Shown here: in pieces, positions 47,107 to 58,014 of the stretch
Position numbering within the stretch: the first letter of the stretch is position 1
Layout: each line of letters starts with the position of its first letter
From: Burkholderia sp. PAMC 26561
Lineage (GTDB): Bacteria; Pseudomonadota; Gammaproteobacteria; Burkholderiales; Burkholderiaceae
NCBI RefSeq assembly: GCF_001557535.2
Contig: NZ_CP014306.1
Coordinates: 1,984,001-2,048,000 of the forward strand
Reading direction: 5' to 3'
Length of the DNA: 64,000 nt
The notes under the pieces: generated by a model
Told to the model about the DNA's origin: nothing
The model's database searches: none
Seen by the model: the letters and a program-made list of their open reading frames with translations, nothing else
Position numbers and translations under genes: made by a program

Positions 47107-48390
47107 ATGAATTCGATCGTCTCGCGCTTGAGCAATGCGCATCCCGCTTCGGCATGGCTTGCCGGCATCTATTCGATTTGTTCCGCGCATCCGTGGGTGC
47201 TGGAAGCGGCCATGCGGCAGGCGCTGGAAGACGGCACGCCGTTGCTGATTGAATCGACATCGAATCAGGTCGACCAGTACGGCGGTTACACGGGCATGAA
47301 GCCCGCTGATTTCGTGGAGTTCGTGCGCTCGATTGCAGAGCGTGTCGGCTTCCCGCATGAACATCTGATTCTCGGCGGCGATCATCTCGGACCGAACGCA
47401 TGGCGTCATTTGCCGGCTGAAGAAGCGATGAAACGCGCCGATGCGTTGATCGATGCGTATGCATCGGCGGGATTCACGAAGATTCACCTCGATACCAGCA
47501 TGGCTTGCGCCGATGATCCCGAGCGTTTGTCGGACGCAGTTGTCGCATCGCGCGCCGCGCGTTTGTGCGCGGTGGCCGAAGCGGCCGTAAAGCGCGCGAG
47601 TCTCAGCGTAAGCCCGGTGTATGTGATCGGCACGGAAGTGCCGGTGCCCGGCGGCGCGGCCGAAGAACTCGAAATCGTTGAACCGACATCGCGCGCAGCC
47701 GCAATTGAAACGGCTGCGGTCCACAAAAAGGCGTGGGAAGAGCAGGGCGTAGAGGACACGTGGCCGCGCGTGATCGCGCTGGTCGTGCAGCCGGGCGTGG
47801 AATTCGATCACACGAAGGTGATCGACTATGTGCCGTCGCGTGCAGAGTCGTTGAAGAGCGCGCTGGACGATCTGCCCGGCATGGTTTTCGAGGCGCATTC
47901 CACCGATTACCAGACCTCCGAAGCGTTGACGGCATTGGTCCGTGATGGCTTCCGCATTCTCAAGGTTGGTCCGGGCGTGACCTTCGCGTTGCGCGAGGCG
48001 CTTTACGCGCTGGCGGACATCGAAACGCAGTTGGTCCCCGCGGACAAGCGCTCGAATCTGCGCTCAGTCGTCGAGCGTGTGATGCTCGACAAGCCAGGCA
48101 ACTGGGAAAAGTATTATCACGGCGATGCCGAACAGCAGCGCGTGTTGCGCACGTACAGTTACAGCGATCGTGTGCGTTATTACTGGGCTGATTCGGAGAT
48201 CACCAAAGCCGCGCAAAAGCTGCTGGATACCCTAAGCAACTTGAAGATTCCGGAGAACCTGCTCAGCCAGTTCTTGCCGGATCAATATTGGGCAGTGCGG
48301 CGCGGTCAGTTGAAGAACGAGCCGCTCGCGCTGGTCCAGGATCGCGTGCGGCAGGTGATCAGGACTTACGCGGCGGCGTGCCGCGCGTAG
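47107..48390 (+). CDS. GatZ/KbaZ-family protein, likely D-tagatose 6-phosphate 4-epimerase
   Basis: A 427-residue protein of the tagatose-6-phosphate kinase/GatZ family (PF08013), with ESTSNQVDQYGGYTGMKP, LGGDHLGPNAW, LDTSMACADDP, FEAHSTDYQTSEAL and KVGPGVTFALREALYAL as conserved blocks. In E. coli GatZ/KbaZ supports the aldolase GatY/KbaY. No GatY-type aldolase lies in this operon. The known Agrobacterium homologue instead epimerises D-tagatose 6-phosphate to D-fructose 6-phosphate (EC 5.1.3.40), which would complete the pathway with the upstream kinase. Function is therefore inferred from operon context. Confidence 0.8.
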   Translation: MNSIVSRLSNAHPASAWLAGIYSICSAHPWVLEAAMRQALEDGTPLLIESTSNQVDQYGGYTGMKPADFVEFVRSIAERVGFPHEHLILGGDHLGPNAWRHLPAEEAMKRADALIDAYASAGFTKIHLDTSMACADDPERLSDAVVASRAARLCAVAEAAVKRASLSVSPVYVIGTEVPVPGGAAEELEIVEPTSRAAAIETAAVHKKAWEEQGVEDTWPRVIALVVQPGVEFDHTKVIDYVPSRAESLKSALDDLPGMVFEAHSTDYQTSEALTALVRDGFRILKVGPGVTFALREALYALADIETQLVPADKRSNLRSVVERVMLDKPGNWEKYYHGDAEQQRVLRTYSYSDRVRYYWADSEITKAAQKLLDTLSNLKIPENLLSQFLPDQYWAVRRGQLKNEPLALVQDRVRQVIRTYAAACRA

Positions 48391-48411
48391 CGTTTTTTAG
48401 TTACCCGAAGC

Positions 48412-48858
48412 TCAGTGCTTGCCCGTGCTGCCGAAACCACCGGCGCCGCGCTCGCTCTGGGCGAAGTCATCGACAATATTGAACGTTGCCTGGACCACCG
48501 GCACGATCACCAGTTGCGCAAGGCGTTCAAGCGGGTTCAGCGTAAACGCCGTATCGCCGCGATTCCATGTCGAGATCATCAGTTGCCCCTGATAGTCCGA
48601 GTCGATCAAGCCGACCAGATTCCCGAGCACCACGCCGTGTTTGTGACCCAGGCCGGAGCGCGGCAAAATCAGCGCTGCATAACCCGGATCTTCGATATGA
48701 ACTGCCAGGCCCGTGGGCACGAGCGTGGTCTGACCCGGCTTGAGCGTGATGGGTGCGTCCAGGCACGCGCGCAGATCGAGTCCGGCGCTTCCCGACGTGG
48801 CGTAGGCGGGCAAGTAATCGCGCATGCGCGCATCGAGGATCTTGATGTCGAGTTTCAT
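48412..48858 (-). CDS. dut: dUTP pyrophosphatase
   Basis: A 148-residue trimeric dUTPase that removes dUTP and makes dUMP. Motifs I to V are seen: [44 protein letters not shown] and the C-terminal [12 protein letters not shown] that closes over the site. It overlaps the flavin oxidoreductase stop by 4 bases and ends 22 bases from the convergent GatZ gene. Confidence 0.98.
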   Translation of the reverse strand: MKLDIKILDARMRDYLPAYATSGSAGLDLRACLDAPITLKPGQTTLVPTGLAVHIEDPGYAALILPRSGLGHKHGVVLGNLVGLIDSDYQGQLMISTWNRGDTAFTLNPLERLAQLVIVPVVQATFNIVDDFAQSERGAGGFGSTGKH

Positions 48859-49868
48859 GAGTTCTGTTTGTTGAGTTCGAACGCTTCAGCCAGCAGTTCA
48901 TACGAGCGCAGACGCGCCTGATAACTTCCCGCCACCGTCAGCACGATCAGTTCGTCGGCATCGAAACGTTGCTGGAGTTCATGCAATTGTTCGGTCACGC
49001 GTTCCGGCGTACCGATGATGCTGCGATTCTTTTCGCGCGCAATGACGTTCAGTTCGCGCTCGCCGAACGCCTGGTTCGCCCCTTGCGCAATGGATGGAAT
49101 CGGCATGTTCAGCCCATAAGCCATTTGCACGCGGCGCAGATCCACGGCGCGTTCGAGCGCGGCCGCTTCGGTTTCGGTATCGGCGCAAATCACGAATACG
49201 GCGGCGGCAAGATAAGGCTTCGACCCATTACGCGGTACAAACCGTTCGCGATACGCCTCCGCCACCCGATGCCCGTATTGCGCGTTGATGAAATGCGCGA
49301 ACGCGAAGCGAATTCCCAGTTGCGCTGCGAGCAAACCGCCAAAGTCGCTGGAACCGAGCATCCACAATTCAGGACGCGTTTCGATTTCAGGCTGCAGCAA
49401 AACGCCGTGCGCGAGATGATCGTCGGGGAGGGTGCCGTCGAACAAACCAACGAGTTCGCCGACCTGCTGCGGAAAAATATCGCCGCGATTGTAGTCGCCC
49501 GCGGCCACCGCCTGCGCCGTGCGCATATCGCCGCCGGGCGCGCGTCCAACGCCCAGGTCCACGCGGTTCGGGAACAGCGCTTCGAGCATCAGGAATTGCT
49601 CGGCCACCTTGAACGCGCTGTAGTAGGGCAGCATGACGCCGCCCGAACCAATGCGGATTTGCTGCGTGATGCTGCCGATGCGCGCCAGCAAAACCTCCGG
49701 ACACGGATTCGATACCCCCCGCAACCCGTGATGCTCCGCGCACCAGTAACGCGTGTAGCCGAGGTCATCGGCGAGGCGCGCCAGATCGAGCGTGGCCGCG
49801 ATGGCGTCGGCGGTGGTGTGGCCGTGAATGACCGGTGTTTGATCGAGTACGGAGAGTCTGGTTGGCAT
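48855..49868 (-). CDS. LLM-class flavin-dependent oxidoreductase
   Basis: A 337-residue luciferase-like TIM-barrel FMN oxidoreductase of the YhbW/MsnO8 type. Landmarks are [20 protein letters not shown], the [19 protein letters not shown] segment and the [16 protein letters not shown] substrate region. The physiological substrate is unknown. It sits between coaBC and dut and overlaps the latter; the link is probably one of shared transcription. Confidence 0.9.
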   Translation of the reverse strand: MPTRLSVLDQTPVIHGHTTADAIAATLDLARLADDLGYTRYWCAEHHGLRGVSNPCPEVLLARIGSITQQIRIGSGGVMLPYYSAFKVAEQFLMLEALFPNRVDLGVGRAPGGDMRTAQAVAAGDYNRGDIFPQQVGELVGLFDGTLPDDHLAHGVLLQPEIETRPELWMLGSSDFGGLLAAQLGIRFAFAHFINAQYGHRVAEAYRERFVPRNGSKPYLAAAVFVICADTETEAAALERAVDLRRVQMAYGLNMPIPSIAQGANQAFGERELNVIAREKNRSIIGTPERVTEQLHELQQRFDADELIVLTVAGSYQARLRSYELLAEAFELNKQNS

Positions 49869-49882
49869 GGCGGTCTATCCGG

Positions 49883-51100
49883 TCAAGACAGCAGCGATCC
49901 GCCGCGCGGCACACGCTTCGCAATTTCGGCGATGAGCAAACGGGCCAGCAGTTTTTTATCGGCGCGCGGCAGGCGTGTAATACCCGATGCTTCGAACAGC
50001 ACGACCTCGTTGTCGTCCAGACCGAACGTCAGCGGCCCGAGATTGCCGATCAGAAGCGGCACATTCTTGCGGGCGCGTTTTTCTTCGCCATGCACTTCGA
50101 GATCGCCGCTTTCCGCCGCAAAACCGACGCAATACGGCGGATTCGGCAAACGCGCGACGGTCGCGAGAATGTCCGGATTTTCGATGAACGTGAAGGTGGG
50201 CATGGCGTGGTCAGCGGCCTTCTTGATCTTGTGTTCGCTCACATGATCGACACGCCAGTCGGCGACCGCCGCCACCGCAATGAAGATGTCCGCATCGGCT
50301 GAAGCGTGCAGCACGGCGTCGTGCATCTGCTGCGCGGTCTGCACATCTTCCCGATCCACGCCCCAGGGCGTTTCCAGCGTAACCGGACCGGCGACCAGAT
50401 GCACATCGGCCCCGGCCTGAGCCGCCGCACGCGCCAATGCAAAACCCATCTTGCCGGATGATCGATTGGTAATGCCGCGCACGGGATCGAGCGGTTCAAA
50501 GGTCGGGCCGGCCGTGATCAACACGCGATGCCCTTGCAGGATCTTCGGCTGGAAGAACGCGCAGATCGCTTCGAACGTAGCCGAGGGTTCCAGCATCCGG
50601 CCATCGCCCACTTCGCCGCACGCTTGTGCGCCGGAGTCCGGACCCAGCACCTGCACGCCATCGGCACGCAGTTGCGCGACGTTGCGTTGCGTCGCCGGGT
50701 TCTGCCACATCTGGCGGTTCATTGCGGGGACGACGAGCAGCGGACAATCGCGCGCCACGCACAACGTGGAGAGCAGGTCGTCGCAATTGCCATGCGCGAG
50801 CTTCGCGATAAAGTCGGTGGACGCGGGCGCGATCACGATTGCATCGGCTTCACGCGACAAATCGATATGCGCCATGTTGTTCGCAATCCGCGCGTCCCAT
50901 TGCGACGTGTAGACGGGACGCCCGGACAACGCCTGCATGGTGACAGGCGTGATGAACTGCGTGGCGGCTTCGGTCATGACGATCTGAACCGTCGCGCCGG
51001 CTTTCACCAGCAGCCGCGTGAGCTCAGCAATCTTGTAGCAAGCGATACCGCCCGACAGGCCGAGTACCAGATGCTTTCCTGCGAGTTCTGCCGTGTCCAA
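49883..51100 (-). CDS. coaBC: Bifunctional phosphopantothenoylcysteine decarboxylase/4'-phosphopantothenate-cysteine ligase
   Basis: A 405-residue fusion for two steps of coenzyme A synthesis. The N-terminal CoaC flavoprotein domain has catalytic H78 in NMAHIDLSR, the PAMNRQMW motif with N128, and C161 in QACGEVGDGRML. The C-terminal CoaB domain (from about 190) carries NRSSGKMGFALARAA. Start is a TTG at 51100 following GGAGGCAGCG, chosen because the longer frame reads into lspA. Gene order lspA-coaBC-(LLM)-dut is usual in Burkholderiaceae. Confidence 0.96.
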   Translation of the reverse strand: MDTAELAGKHLVLGLSGGIACYKIAELTRLLVKAGATVQIVMTEAATQFITPVTMQALSGRPVYTSQWDARIANNMAHIDLSREADAIVIAPASTDFIAKLAHGNCDDLLSTLCVARDCPLLVVPAMNRQMWQNPATQRNVAQLRADGVQVLGPDSGAQACGEVGDGRMLEPSATFEAICAFFQPKILQGHRVLITAGPTFEPLDPVRGITNRSSGKMGFALARAAAQAGADVHLVAGPVTLETPWGVDREDVQTAQQMHDAVLHASADADIFIAVAAVADWRVDHVSEHKIKKAADHAMPTFTFIENPDILATVARLPNPPYCVGFAAESGDLEVHGEEKRARKNVPLLIGNLGPLTFGLDDNEVVLFEASGITRLPRADKKLLARLLIAEIAKRVPRGGSLLS

Positions 51101-51132
51101 CGCTGCCTCCAAAAAGCTCGCCGTAAGGCGGG

Positions 51133-51633
51133 TTACTTCGCTCCGCGCACGCGCCGCAGTTCGTCGAATACGAGCAGCACCGCGCCAATGGTGATCGCGC
51201 TGTCGGCGAGATTGAACGCCGGCCAGTGCCATCCGTTGACGTGGAAGTCCAGGAAGTCGATCACGTGCCCATAAGCCACGCGATCGATCACATTGCCAAG
51301 CGCGCCGCCCATGATCAGCGCGAGCGCCGTGCAGAACAAACGCTGCGTGCCGTGGCGCTTGAGTAAATAGACGATCACGATCGCCGCGACCACGCCGAGC
51401 GCCGTGAAACCCCAGCGCTGCCATCCGCCGGCGGCAGCCAGGAAGCTGAACGCCGCGCCCTTGTTATAGACAAGAAACAGGTTGAAGAACGGCGTAAGCG
51501 CGTGGGGTTCCGCGTAGCTGAACACCCGCGCCACAGCGATCTTCGAGAGTTGATCGAAGAGAATTACGATCAGCGACACACCCAGCCACGGCGCGAGGGA
51601 ACCACTGCTTTGTTTCGACATCGTTCTTGCCAT
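51133..51633 (-). CDS. lspA: Lipoprotein signal peptidase II
   Basis: A 166-residue inner-membrane aspartyl protease that cuts prolipoprotein signal peptides. Four hydrophobic helices are visible; the catalytic aspartates are in GNVIDRV and FNLADSAIT. The first residue of the start overlaps the ileS stop by one base (TAATG), giving coupling. Target of globomycin in this family. Confidence 0.97.
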   Translation of the reverse strand: MARTMSKQSSGSLAPWLGVSLIVILFDQLSKIAVARVFSYAEPHALTPFFNLFLVYNKGAAFSFLAAAGGWQRWGFTALGVVAAIVIVYLLKRHGTQRLFCTALALIMGGALGNVIDRVAYGHVIDFLDFHVNGWHWPAFNLADSAITIGAVLLVFDELRRVRGAK

Positions 51634-54479
51634 TATGCTGCGCTCCGCTTTTCGCCTTCACCGAAGAGGTTGCTGATACACCGGAAGCACAAGCCGGGAT
51701 GTTCCGCCGATGCCCCCACGTCCGCCGTGTAATGCCAGCAGCGCTCGCATTTCAGATACTTCGATGCAATCACATCGACACCTTCGTCCGCTTCGCTCGC
51801 CACTTCCACGACCTGCGCCGCCGAAGTGATCAGCACGAAACTGAGGTCGTCGCCGAGACTTGTCAGCGCCTGATAACGCGCGCCGCTTGCCCGCACTTCC
51901 ACTTCAGCCTGCAACGACGAACCGATCAGGTTGGCCGTGCGCGCTTCTTCCAGTGCCTTGGTGACGTCGCTGCGTGCCGAGCGGATCAGCGTCCACATGT
52001 CGAGCAGCTCACCGGCATCCGGTACTTGCGGGTAGTCGTGATAAACCTCGGTGAAGATCGTATCGCGGCCGGGTTGCAGGACCTTGTACGCCTCTTCCGC
52101 CGTGAACGACAGATACGGCGCGACCAGGCGCAGCAAACCATGGGCGATGTGATGCAGCACCGTCTGCGCCGCGCGGCGTTCGCTCGAATCGGGCTTCATG
52201 GTGTAGAGCCGGTCCTTCAGCACATCCAGATAGAACCCGCCGAGATCTTCCGAGCAGAACGTCGCGAGCTTCGACACCACCGGATGGAACTCGAACTTCT
52301 CGTAATGCGCGAGGACATCGTCTTGCAGGTTCTGTGCGAGCGCGACGGCGTATTTATCGATCTCGAGCCATTCTCCGACCGGACGCGCGTCCTTCTCGAA
52401 GTTGAAATCGGAGAGATTGGACAAGAGAAAACGCAGCGTGTTGCGAATCCGCCGATAGGTCTCCGTCACGCGTTTCAGGATCTCTTCCGAGATCGCGAGC
52501 TCGCCGGAATAATCCGTCGATGCAATCCACAAGCGGATGATTTCCGCGCCCAGCCGGTTCGACACTTCATGCGGATCGACGCCGTTGCCGAGCGACTTCG
52601 ACATCTTGCGGCCTTCGCCATCGACGGTGAAGCCGTGGGTCAAGAGCGCGTTGTACGGCGGACGGCCATCGAGCATGGAAGCCGTCAGCAACGACGAATG
52701 GAACCATCCGCGATGCTGGTCCGAACCTTCCAGATACAAGTCGGCCGGGAACTGCAGCGAATCCTTGTGCGAGCCGCGCAGCACGTGCCAATGCGTCGTG
52801 CCGGAATCGAACCAGACGTCGAGCGTGTCGCGATTCTTTTCGTACATGTTGGCTTCGTCGCCGAGGAGTTCCTGGGGATCGAGCGTTTGCCATGCCTCGA
52901 TGCCGCTCACCTCCACGCGCTTTGCCACTTCCTCGAGCAGTTCCAGCGTGCGCGGATGCAGATCGCCCGTTTCCTTGTGCACGAAGAACGCCATCGGCAC
53001 GCCCCATTGGCGCTGACGCGAAAGCGTCCAGTCCGGGCGGTTCGCAATCATGCTGTACAGGCGCTGCTTGCCCCAGGCCGGGAAGAACGCGGTGTTCTCG
53101 ATGCCTTCCAGCGCGGTCTCGCGCAGCGTGCGTGAGGTGTCGTTCGGCTTCACGTCCATGCCCGCGAACCACTGCGACGTCGCCCGATAGATGATCGGCG
53201 TCTTGTGGCGCCAGCAGTGCATGTAGCTGTGCGTGTACTTCTGGGTCTTGAGCAGCGAGTGCGCGCCGCGCAGCGCTTCGATGATCTGGTCGTTCGCTTC
53301 CCAGATCGACAGGCCGCCGAAGAGCGGCAACGACTCGATGTACCGCCCATCGCCCATCACGGGGTTGATGAAGTCGGCGTCCGTCATGCCATGCGCCTTG
53401 CACGAGATGAAGTCTTCCACGCCATATGCCGGCGACGAATGCACGATCCCCGTGCCGCTTTCCGTCGTCACATAGTCGCCGAGAAACACCGGCGCCGTAC
53501 GCTTGTAGCCCGGATGCGCCGCGCTCAGCGGATGGTGAAAACGCAGGCCGCTCAGCTTCTCGCCCGACGTGGTCGCGACGGTCGTGCCGGTCACGCCGTA
53601 TTGCTTGAGGCACTCCTCGACACGTTCTTCCGCCAGGATCAGCAGACCCTTTTCGGTATCGACGAGGCTGTAGACGATCTCCGGATGCACGTTCAGCGCC
53701 TGGTTGGCGGGAATCGTCCACGGCGTCGTGGTCCAGATCACGATGCCGCCTTCCGCCTCATTGCCACCCTTCGGCAGTTCGGTGAGTCCGAAAGCCTGCG
53801 CGGTTTTTTCCGGCTCGGCGAAGGCGAACATCACGTCGATGGTCGGATCGGTCTTGTCCTTGTATTCCACTTCCGCTTCGGCCAGCGCCGAGCCGCAATC
53901 GAAACACCAGTTCACCGGCTTCAGCCCGCGATACACATAACCCTTCTCGACGATCTTCCCCAGCGCGCGGATTTCGCCCGCTTCGTTGACGAAGTTCATG
54001 GTCTTGTACGGGTTGTCCCAGTCGCCGAGAATGCCCAGCCGGCGAAAACCCAGCTTCTGCTTTTCGATCTGCTCGCTCGCATATTTGCGGGCCTTTTCCA
54101 TCACTTCGCGCGCCGGCAAGGACTTGCCGAACTGCTTCTCGATCTGGATTTCGATAGGCATGCCATGGCAATCCCAGCCTGGCACATAAACCGCATCGAA
54201 GCCCGCCAGGTTGCGCGCCTTCACGATCATGTCCTTCAGGATCTTGTTCACCGCGTGGCCAAGATGGATGTCGCCATTCGCATACGGCGGGCCGTCATGC
54301 AGGATGAACTTCTTGCGGCCTTTGCTGGCGGCGCGGATCTTCTCGTAGATCTTGTTGTCCTGCCATTCCTTCACCCATTGCGGCTCGCGCTTGGGCAAAT
54401 CGCCACGCATGGGAAACGGTGTATCGAGCAGGTTGACCGGATATTTCGACTGGGGCTTGGCTTCTTTCTTGTTGCTCAT
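51633..54479 (-). CDS. ileS: Isoleucyl-tRNA synthetase
   Basis: A 948-residue class Ia synthetase that charges tRNA-Ile. HIGH appears as HLGH at residues 72-75, KMSKSLGNG follows near residue 620, the CP1 editing domain lies in the first half, and the C-terminal zinc ribbon carries CERCWHYT and CFRC. ATG 54479 was chosen for the family beginning [21 protein letters not shown]; the longer frame from 54620 is not needed. It forms an operon with ribF and lspA. Confidence 0.98.
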   Translation of the reverse strand: MSNKKEAKPQSKYPVNLLDTPFPMRGDLPKREPQWVKEWQDNKIYEKIRAASKGRKKFILHDGPPYANGDIHLGHAVNKILKDMIVKARNLAGFDAVYVPGWDCHGMPIEIQIEKQFGKSLPAREVMEKARKYASEQIEKQKLGFRRLGILGDWDNPYKTMNFVNEAGEIRALGKIVEKGYVYRGLKPVNWCFDCGSALAEAEVEYKDKTDPTIDVMFAFAEPEKTAQAFGLTELPKGGNEAEGGIVIWTTTPWTIPANQALNVHPEIVYSLVDTEKGLLILAEERVEECLKQYGVTGTTVATTSGEKLSGLRFHHPLSAAHPGYKRTAPVFLGDYVTTESGTGIVHSSPAYGVEDFISCKAHGMTDADFINPVMGDGRYIESLPLFGGLSIWEANDQIIEALRGAHSLLKTQKYTHSYMHCWRHKTPIIYRATSQWFAGMDVKPNDTSRTLRETALEGIENTAFFPAWGKQRLYSMIANRPDWTLSRQRQWGVPMAFFVHKETGDLHPRTLELLEEVAKRVEVSGIEAWQTLDPQELLGDEANMYEKNRDTLDVWFDSGTTHWHVLRGSHKDSLQFPADLYLEGSDQHRGWFHSSLLTASMLDGRPPYNALLTHGFTVDGEGRKMSKSLGNGVDPHEVSNRLGAEIIRLWIASTDYSGELAISEEILKRVTETYRRIRNTLRFLLSNLSDFNFEKDARPVGEWLEIDKYAVALAQNLQDDVLAHYEKFEFHPVVSKLATFCSEDLGGFYLDVLKDRLYTMKPDSSERRAAQTVLHHIAHGLLRLVAPYLSFTAEEAYKVLQPGRDTIFTEVYHDYPQVPDAGELLDMWTLIRSARSDVTKALEEARTANLIGSSLQAEVEVRASGARYQALTSLGDDLSFVLITSAAQVVEVASEADEGVDVIASKYLKCERCWHYTADVGASAEHPGLCFRCISNLFGEGEKRSAA

Positions 54480-54627
54480 GAATGACTCGATATGGATTCG
54501 ATGAAGCGGCGGTTCCGGACTTGGATGGCATCCGGGAACGGGCTCGAAATGCTTGAAAAAGGTATCCGCGATGTGATGAGCGAGGCAGCGGGCAGCGCGT
54601 CGGGATTTGCGTCCCGGCACTACGCGC

Positions 54628-55617
54628 TCACCTAATTCGGTCCGTTGCCGACGTTGCGAAACCGCTGTCGCGGCCGCTTGAATTGACGTCGGCGGCGAAA
54701 TACGCGCGCGCGTTTGTCACGTCGCGGGCGATGGCCGCCGTCAGGGTTTCGAGGTCCACGTACTTTTCCTCGTCACGCAGCTTTTGCAGGAATTCGATCC
54801 GCACGAGCTTGCCGTAGGCGTCGCCATGCCAGTCGAGCACGAAGGTTTCGAGCAGGACGCGGCCGGAATCATCGACGGTTGGTCGTATTCCGAGACTCGC
54901 CACGCCCGGCAACGGCTCGGCCGCAAGTCCATGCACGCGCACGGCAAAAATCCCCGCGAGCGCCGGCCGCTTGTGCGCGATCGGAACGTTGAGCGTGGGA
55001 AAACCGAGATCGCGCCCGAGCTTTTGCCCGTGGATCACGTGTCCGCTGATGACATAAGGGCGTCCGAGCGCTAGCCGGGCGGCGTCCAGGTCGCCTGCAA
55101 CCAGTGATGCGCGTACGCCCGAGCTCGAAATGCGCGCGCCGTTCAGGTCCGCGACGGTCGCCATCTGCTCGACTTCGAAGCCGTATTTGTGTCCCGCCGC
55201 TTCGAGCGACTCGAAATCGCCGGCGCGTCTGGCGCCGTAGCGGAAATCGTCGCCGATCATCACCCAGCGCGCATGCAGCCCGTTCACGATCACATCTTCG
55301 ACGAACCTGTCCGGCGACTGCGCGGCAAACGTCTTGTTGAAATGCTCGACCACGACGCGGTCCACCCCGTTCGTGCGCAGCGCTTCGAGCTTGTCGCGCA
55401 ACATGGCGATGCGCGGCGGCGCGCCGGCGGGATTGAAGAATTCGCGGGGATGCGGCTCGAAGGTCATCACGCAGACCGGCAGCCCGCGGGCGTTCGCGGC
55501 GGCGCGGACGTGCGCGAGCAGTGCCTGGTGACCGCGGTGGACACCGTCGAAATTGCCGATGGTCAGCGCGCAGGGCGCGCGGCTCTCGGCATTGGGTAGG
55601 CCGCGAAAGACTCTCAC
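54628..55617 (-). CDS. ribF: Bifunctional riboflavin kinase/FAD synthetase
   Basis: A 329-residue enzyme that turns riboflavin into FMN and FAD. The N-terminal nucleotidyltransferase motif [10 protein letters not shown] is at residues 21-30; the C-terminal kinase carries [21 protein letters not shown] in pieces. It starts with GTG at 55617. Its place just upstream of ileS-lspA is typical of this order of bacteria. The purN gene is divergent. Confidence 0.97.
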   Translation of the reverse strand: MRVFRGLPNAESRAPCALTIGNFDGVHRGHQALLAHVRAAANARGLPVCVMTFEPHPREFFNPAGAPPRIAMLRDKLEALRTNGVDRVVVEHFNKTFAAQSPDRFVEDVIVNGLHARWVMIGDDFRYGARRAGDFESLEAAGHKYGFEVEQMATVADLNGARISSSGVRASLVAGDLDAARLALGRPYVISGHVIHGQKLGRDLGFPTLNVPIAHKRPALAGIFAVRVHGLAAEPLPGVASLGIRPTVDDSGRVLLETFVLDWHGDAYGKLVRIEFLQKLRDEEKYVDLETLTAAIARDVTNARAYFAADVNSSGRDSGFATSATDRIR

Positions 55618-55785
55618 GATAGCGGTTGGGTCGGCGGTTGACAGTTAGGTGGGCTGCAGCGCCACGAGCACGATTGCTGCAAAGCGTCCGATTATAAACG
55701 CTCGCACGGATCGGCGGACGCCGCGCCCGCGCTGGGCGACGCCGAATCGGACGGTTTTACGGGCATCGAATGATAAAATCGCCCG

Positions 55786-56436
55786 ATGAAAAAAATTGTC
55801 ATCCTGATTTCCGGGCGGGGTACCAACATGGAAGCCGTCGTGCGGGCCTGCGCGCGCGAAGGCTGGCCGGCCCGGGTGGCCGCTGTCATCTCGAATCGCC
55901 CCGATGCCGCCGGACTTGCGTTCGCGGCGGCAAATGGCATTGAAACACATGCGGTCGATCATCGCGAATTCGAGTCCCGCGAAGCTTTCGATCAGGCGCT
56001 TGCACGCAGTATCGATCGTTTTGAACCGGATCTCGTCGTGCTCGCGGGCTTCATGCGCGTGCTGACAGATCCGTTTGTCCAACGTTACGCGGGACGCATG
56101 ATCAACATTCATCCGTCGCTGCTGCCGTGCTTTCCGGGGCTGAAAACGCATCAGCAAGCCCTCGATGCCGGCGTGCGCCTGCACGGCGCAAGCGTCCATT
56201 TCGTCACGCCGACGCTGGATCATGGCCCGATCATCGCGCAGGCGGCGGTGCCGGTCATGGCCGGCGACGATCCGGCAGCGCTCGCCATTCGGGTGCTGGC
56301 CGCAGAACACATTATTTACCCACGCGCGGTGCGCTGGTTCGTCGAAGGGCGTTTGGCCATCGACGGCGAGCGTGTCGTGCTCACGCCACCAGAGCCGCAA
56401 TGGCTCTTTGCCGACATTGCCGGGGAGGGCGTATGA
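55786..56436 (+). CDS. purN: Phosphoribosylglycinamide formyltransferase
   Basis: A 216-residue folate-dependent enzyme of purine synthesis. The substrate loop is ISGRGTNMEA; the catalytic residues N107, H109 and D145 lie in MINIHPSLLP and TLDHGPII. Its TGA overlaps the rsmB ATG (ATGA). Expressed divergently from ribF with a 168-base promoter region. Confidence 0.97.
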   Translation: MKKIVILISGRGTNMEAVVRACAREGWPARVAAVISNRPDAAGLAFAAANGIETHAVDHREFESREAFDQALARSIDRFEPDLVVLAGFMRVLTDPFVQRYAGRMINIHPSLLPCFPGLKTHQQALDAGVRLHGASVHFVTPTLDHGPIIAQAAVPVMAGDDPAALAIRVLAAEHIIYPRAVRWFVEGRLAIDGERVVLTPPEPQWLFADIAGEGV

Positions 56437-57734
56437 GGCTTCATGGATTTTTGATAGGACAAACAGAGACGTTGCTGGCGGACGTATTGCGTTTCAGCGG
56501 TCCCGCCGACGCCGCCACCAGCCGTTTTTTCCGCGCGCACCCAAAGCTCGGACACAACGAACGCGGGGTTATCGCGGAAGCGGTATTCGCGGTCCTGCGC
56601 CGGAAGATGGAGTTTTCGCACCTCGCGGAAAGCGGCTCGGGCAATCTGGCGCGGCGTCTCGCGTTGCTGGGATTGATGCAGACGGCGGGTTTGTCGGCGG
56701 TAAAACCGTTTATCTCCGCCGATGAATACCAGTGGCTCAACCAGGTTTCGAAGATCGATCCGGGCAGCCTGCCGGTGCGCGTGCGCACGAACTTGCCGCA
56801 GTGGATCTACGACGCGATGACCAAGCGGTTCGATACCGACGAACTCGCCCAGCTCGCCGCCGCGCTGAATTACCCGGCGCCGCTCGATTTGCGCGCGAAC
56901 CCGATCAAGGCCACGCGCGATCAGGTGATCAAGACGTTGACCGAAGCGGGAATCGATGCTGGTGAAATGCCGTTCGCGCCTTATGGCGTGCGGGTGGACG
57001 GCAAGCCGGCGCTCACGCGCCTGCAACCGTTCCAGGACGGCTGGATCGAGGTGCAGGACGAAGGCAGCCAGCTTTTGTGCTCGCTGGTTGCGCCCCGGCG
57101 CGGCGAAATGATCGTGGATTTCTGCGCGGGCGCGGGCGGCAAGACGCTGGCGCTGGGCGCGATGATGCGCTCGTCGGGCCGTCTTTATGCTTTCGACGTG
57201 TCGGACCGCCGTCTTGCGAAACTCAAGCCACGCCTCGCTCGCAGCGGTTTGTCGAACGTCAACCCGGTGTTGATCGACAGCGAGCACGACGCCAAGATCA
57301 AGCGGCTGGCAGGCAAGATCGACCGTGTTCTCGTCGATGCCCCCTGTTCGGGCCTTGGCACGCTGCGGCGCAATCCGGACCTGAAATGGCGTCAATCGCC
57401 GGAATCGGTCGCTGAACTGACGCCGAAGCAGCTATCCATCCTGACCAGTGCGGCCCGGCTCGTGAAAGTGGGCGGCCGTCTCGTCTACGCAACATGCAGC
57501 ATGCTCGAGGCGGAAAACGAGGGCGTAGTGACGCAGTTCCTCGCCTCGCACCCGCTGTTCAAGCTGGTCCCGGCGAAAGATGTGCTCGCAGAACAGCGCA
57601 TTGACCTCGATACTGGCGACTACCTACAACTGTGGCCGCACAAGCACGGAACGGACGGTTTCTTCGCGGCGGTGCTCGAACGCCTGCCGAATCCGGCAAA
57701 AGAGACGCCTGTGGAAGAGGTCGCCGCCGAATAA
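56433..57734 (+). CDS. RsmB/NOP-family RNA cytosine-C5 methyltransferase
   Basis: A 433-residue SAM-dependent rRNA methyltransferase. An N-terminal NusB-like helical part (1-150) precedes the Rossmann domain with motif I VDFCAGAGGKTLALG, the catalytic Cys region VLVDAPCSGLGTLRRNPDLKW and the second Cys YATCSML. It probably methylates 16S rRNA like RsmB; another substrate is possible. Start ATG overlaps the purN stop. A long perfect hairpin follows at 57751. Confidence 0.93.
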   Translation: MRLHGFLIGQTETLLADVLRFSGPADAATSRFFRAHPKLGHNERGVIAEAVFAVLRRKMEFSHLAESGSGNLARRLALLGLMQTAGLSAVKPFISADEYQWLNQVSKIDPGSLPVRVRTNLPQWIYDAMTKRFDTDELAQLAAALNYPAPLDLRANPIKATRDQVIKTLTEAGIDAGEMPFAPYGVRVDGKPALTRLQPFQDGWIEVQDEGSQLLCSLVAPRRGEMIVDFCAGAGGKTLALGAMMRSSGRLYAFDVSDRRLAKLKPRLARSGLSNVNPVLIDSEHDAKIKRLAGKIDRVLVDAPCSGLGTLRRNPDLKWRQSPESVAELTPKQLSILTSAARLVKVGGRLVYATCSMLEAENEGVVTQFLASHPLFKLVPAKDVLAEQRIDLDTGDYLQLWPHKHGTDGFFAAVLERLPNPAKETPVEEVAAE

Positions 57735-57750
57735 GCGGTATCTGCCTCTC

Positions 57751-57783
57751 TTGACCACGGAATGACAGCCATTCCGTGGTCAA
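57751..57783. repeat. Perfect 14-bp hairpin downstream of the rsmB-type gene
   Basis: Arms TTGACCACGGAATG (57751-57764) and CATTCCGTGGTCAA (57770-57783) flank ACAGC. There is no T-run on the + strand; it may be a terminator of a non-standard kind, an mRNA 3' structure or an operator of the desaturase gene. Confidence 0.6.
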
Positions 57784-57810
57784 ACTCTGAAAAACGACGG
57801 AATTGGGGTT

Positions 57811-57820
57811 AAGTGCACTT
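57811..57820. promoter_or_regulatory. Palindrome upstream of the desaturase gene
   Basis: AAGTGCACTT is a perfect 10-base palindrome, 195 bases before the desaturase start. Its role as an operator is only a suggestion. Confidence 0.35.
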
Positions 57821-58014
57821 GAATCAGCGCGTTTCCAGCGGTCAAAATTCCCGTTGCTTTTGCGCGAAATCAAAAATTTCCTCCATGCACACAAAGACTT
57901 GGAACGCTTGACGTAAAATGCCGTCGAACCACGTGCATAATCCTTTCATGCACCCAACAGCCGTCGATACTGTTTTCGTTCGGCTAAATTTCACCGCCTT
58001 TTAGGTAAATTGCC

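Noticed and set aside
57751..57783. Treating the 14-bp hairpin as a standard terminator
   Set aside because: It lacks a T-run on either strand; it was reported as a repeat instead.
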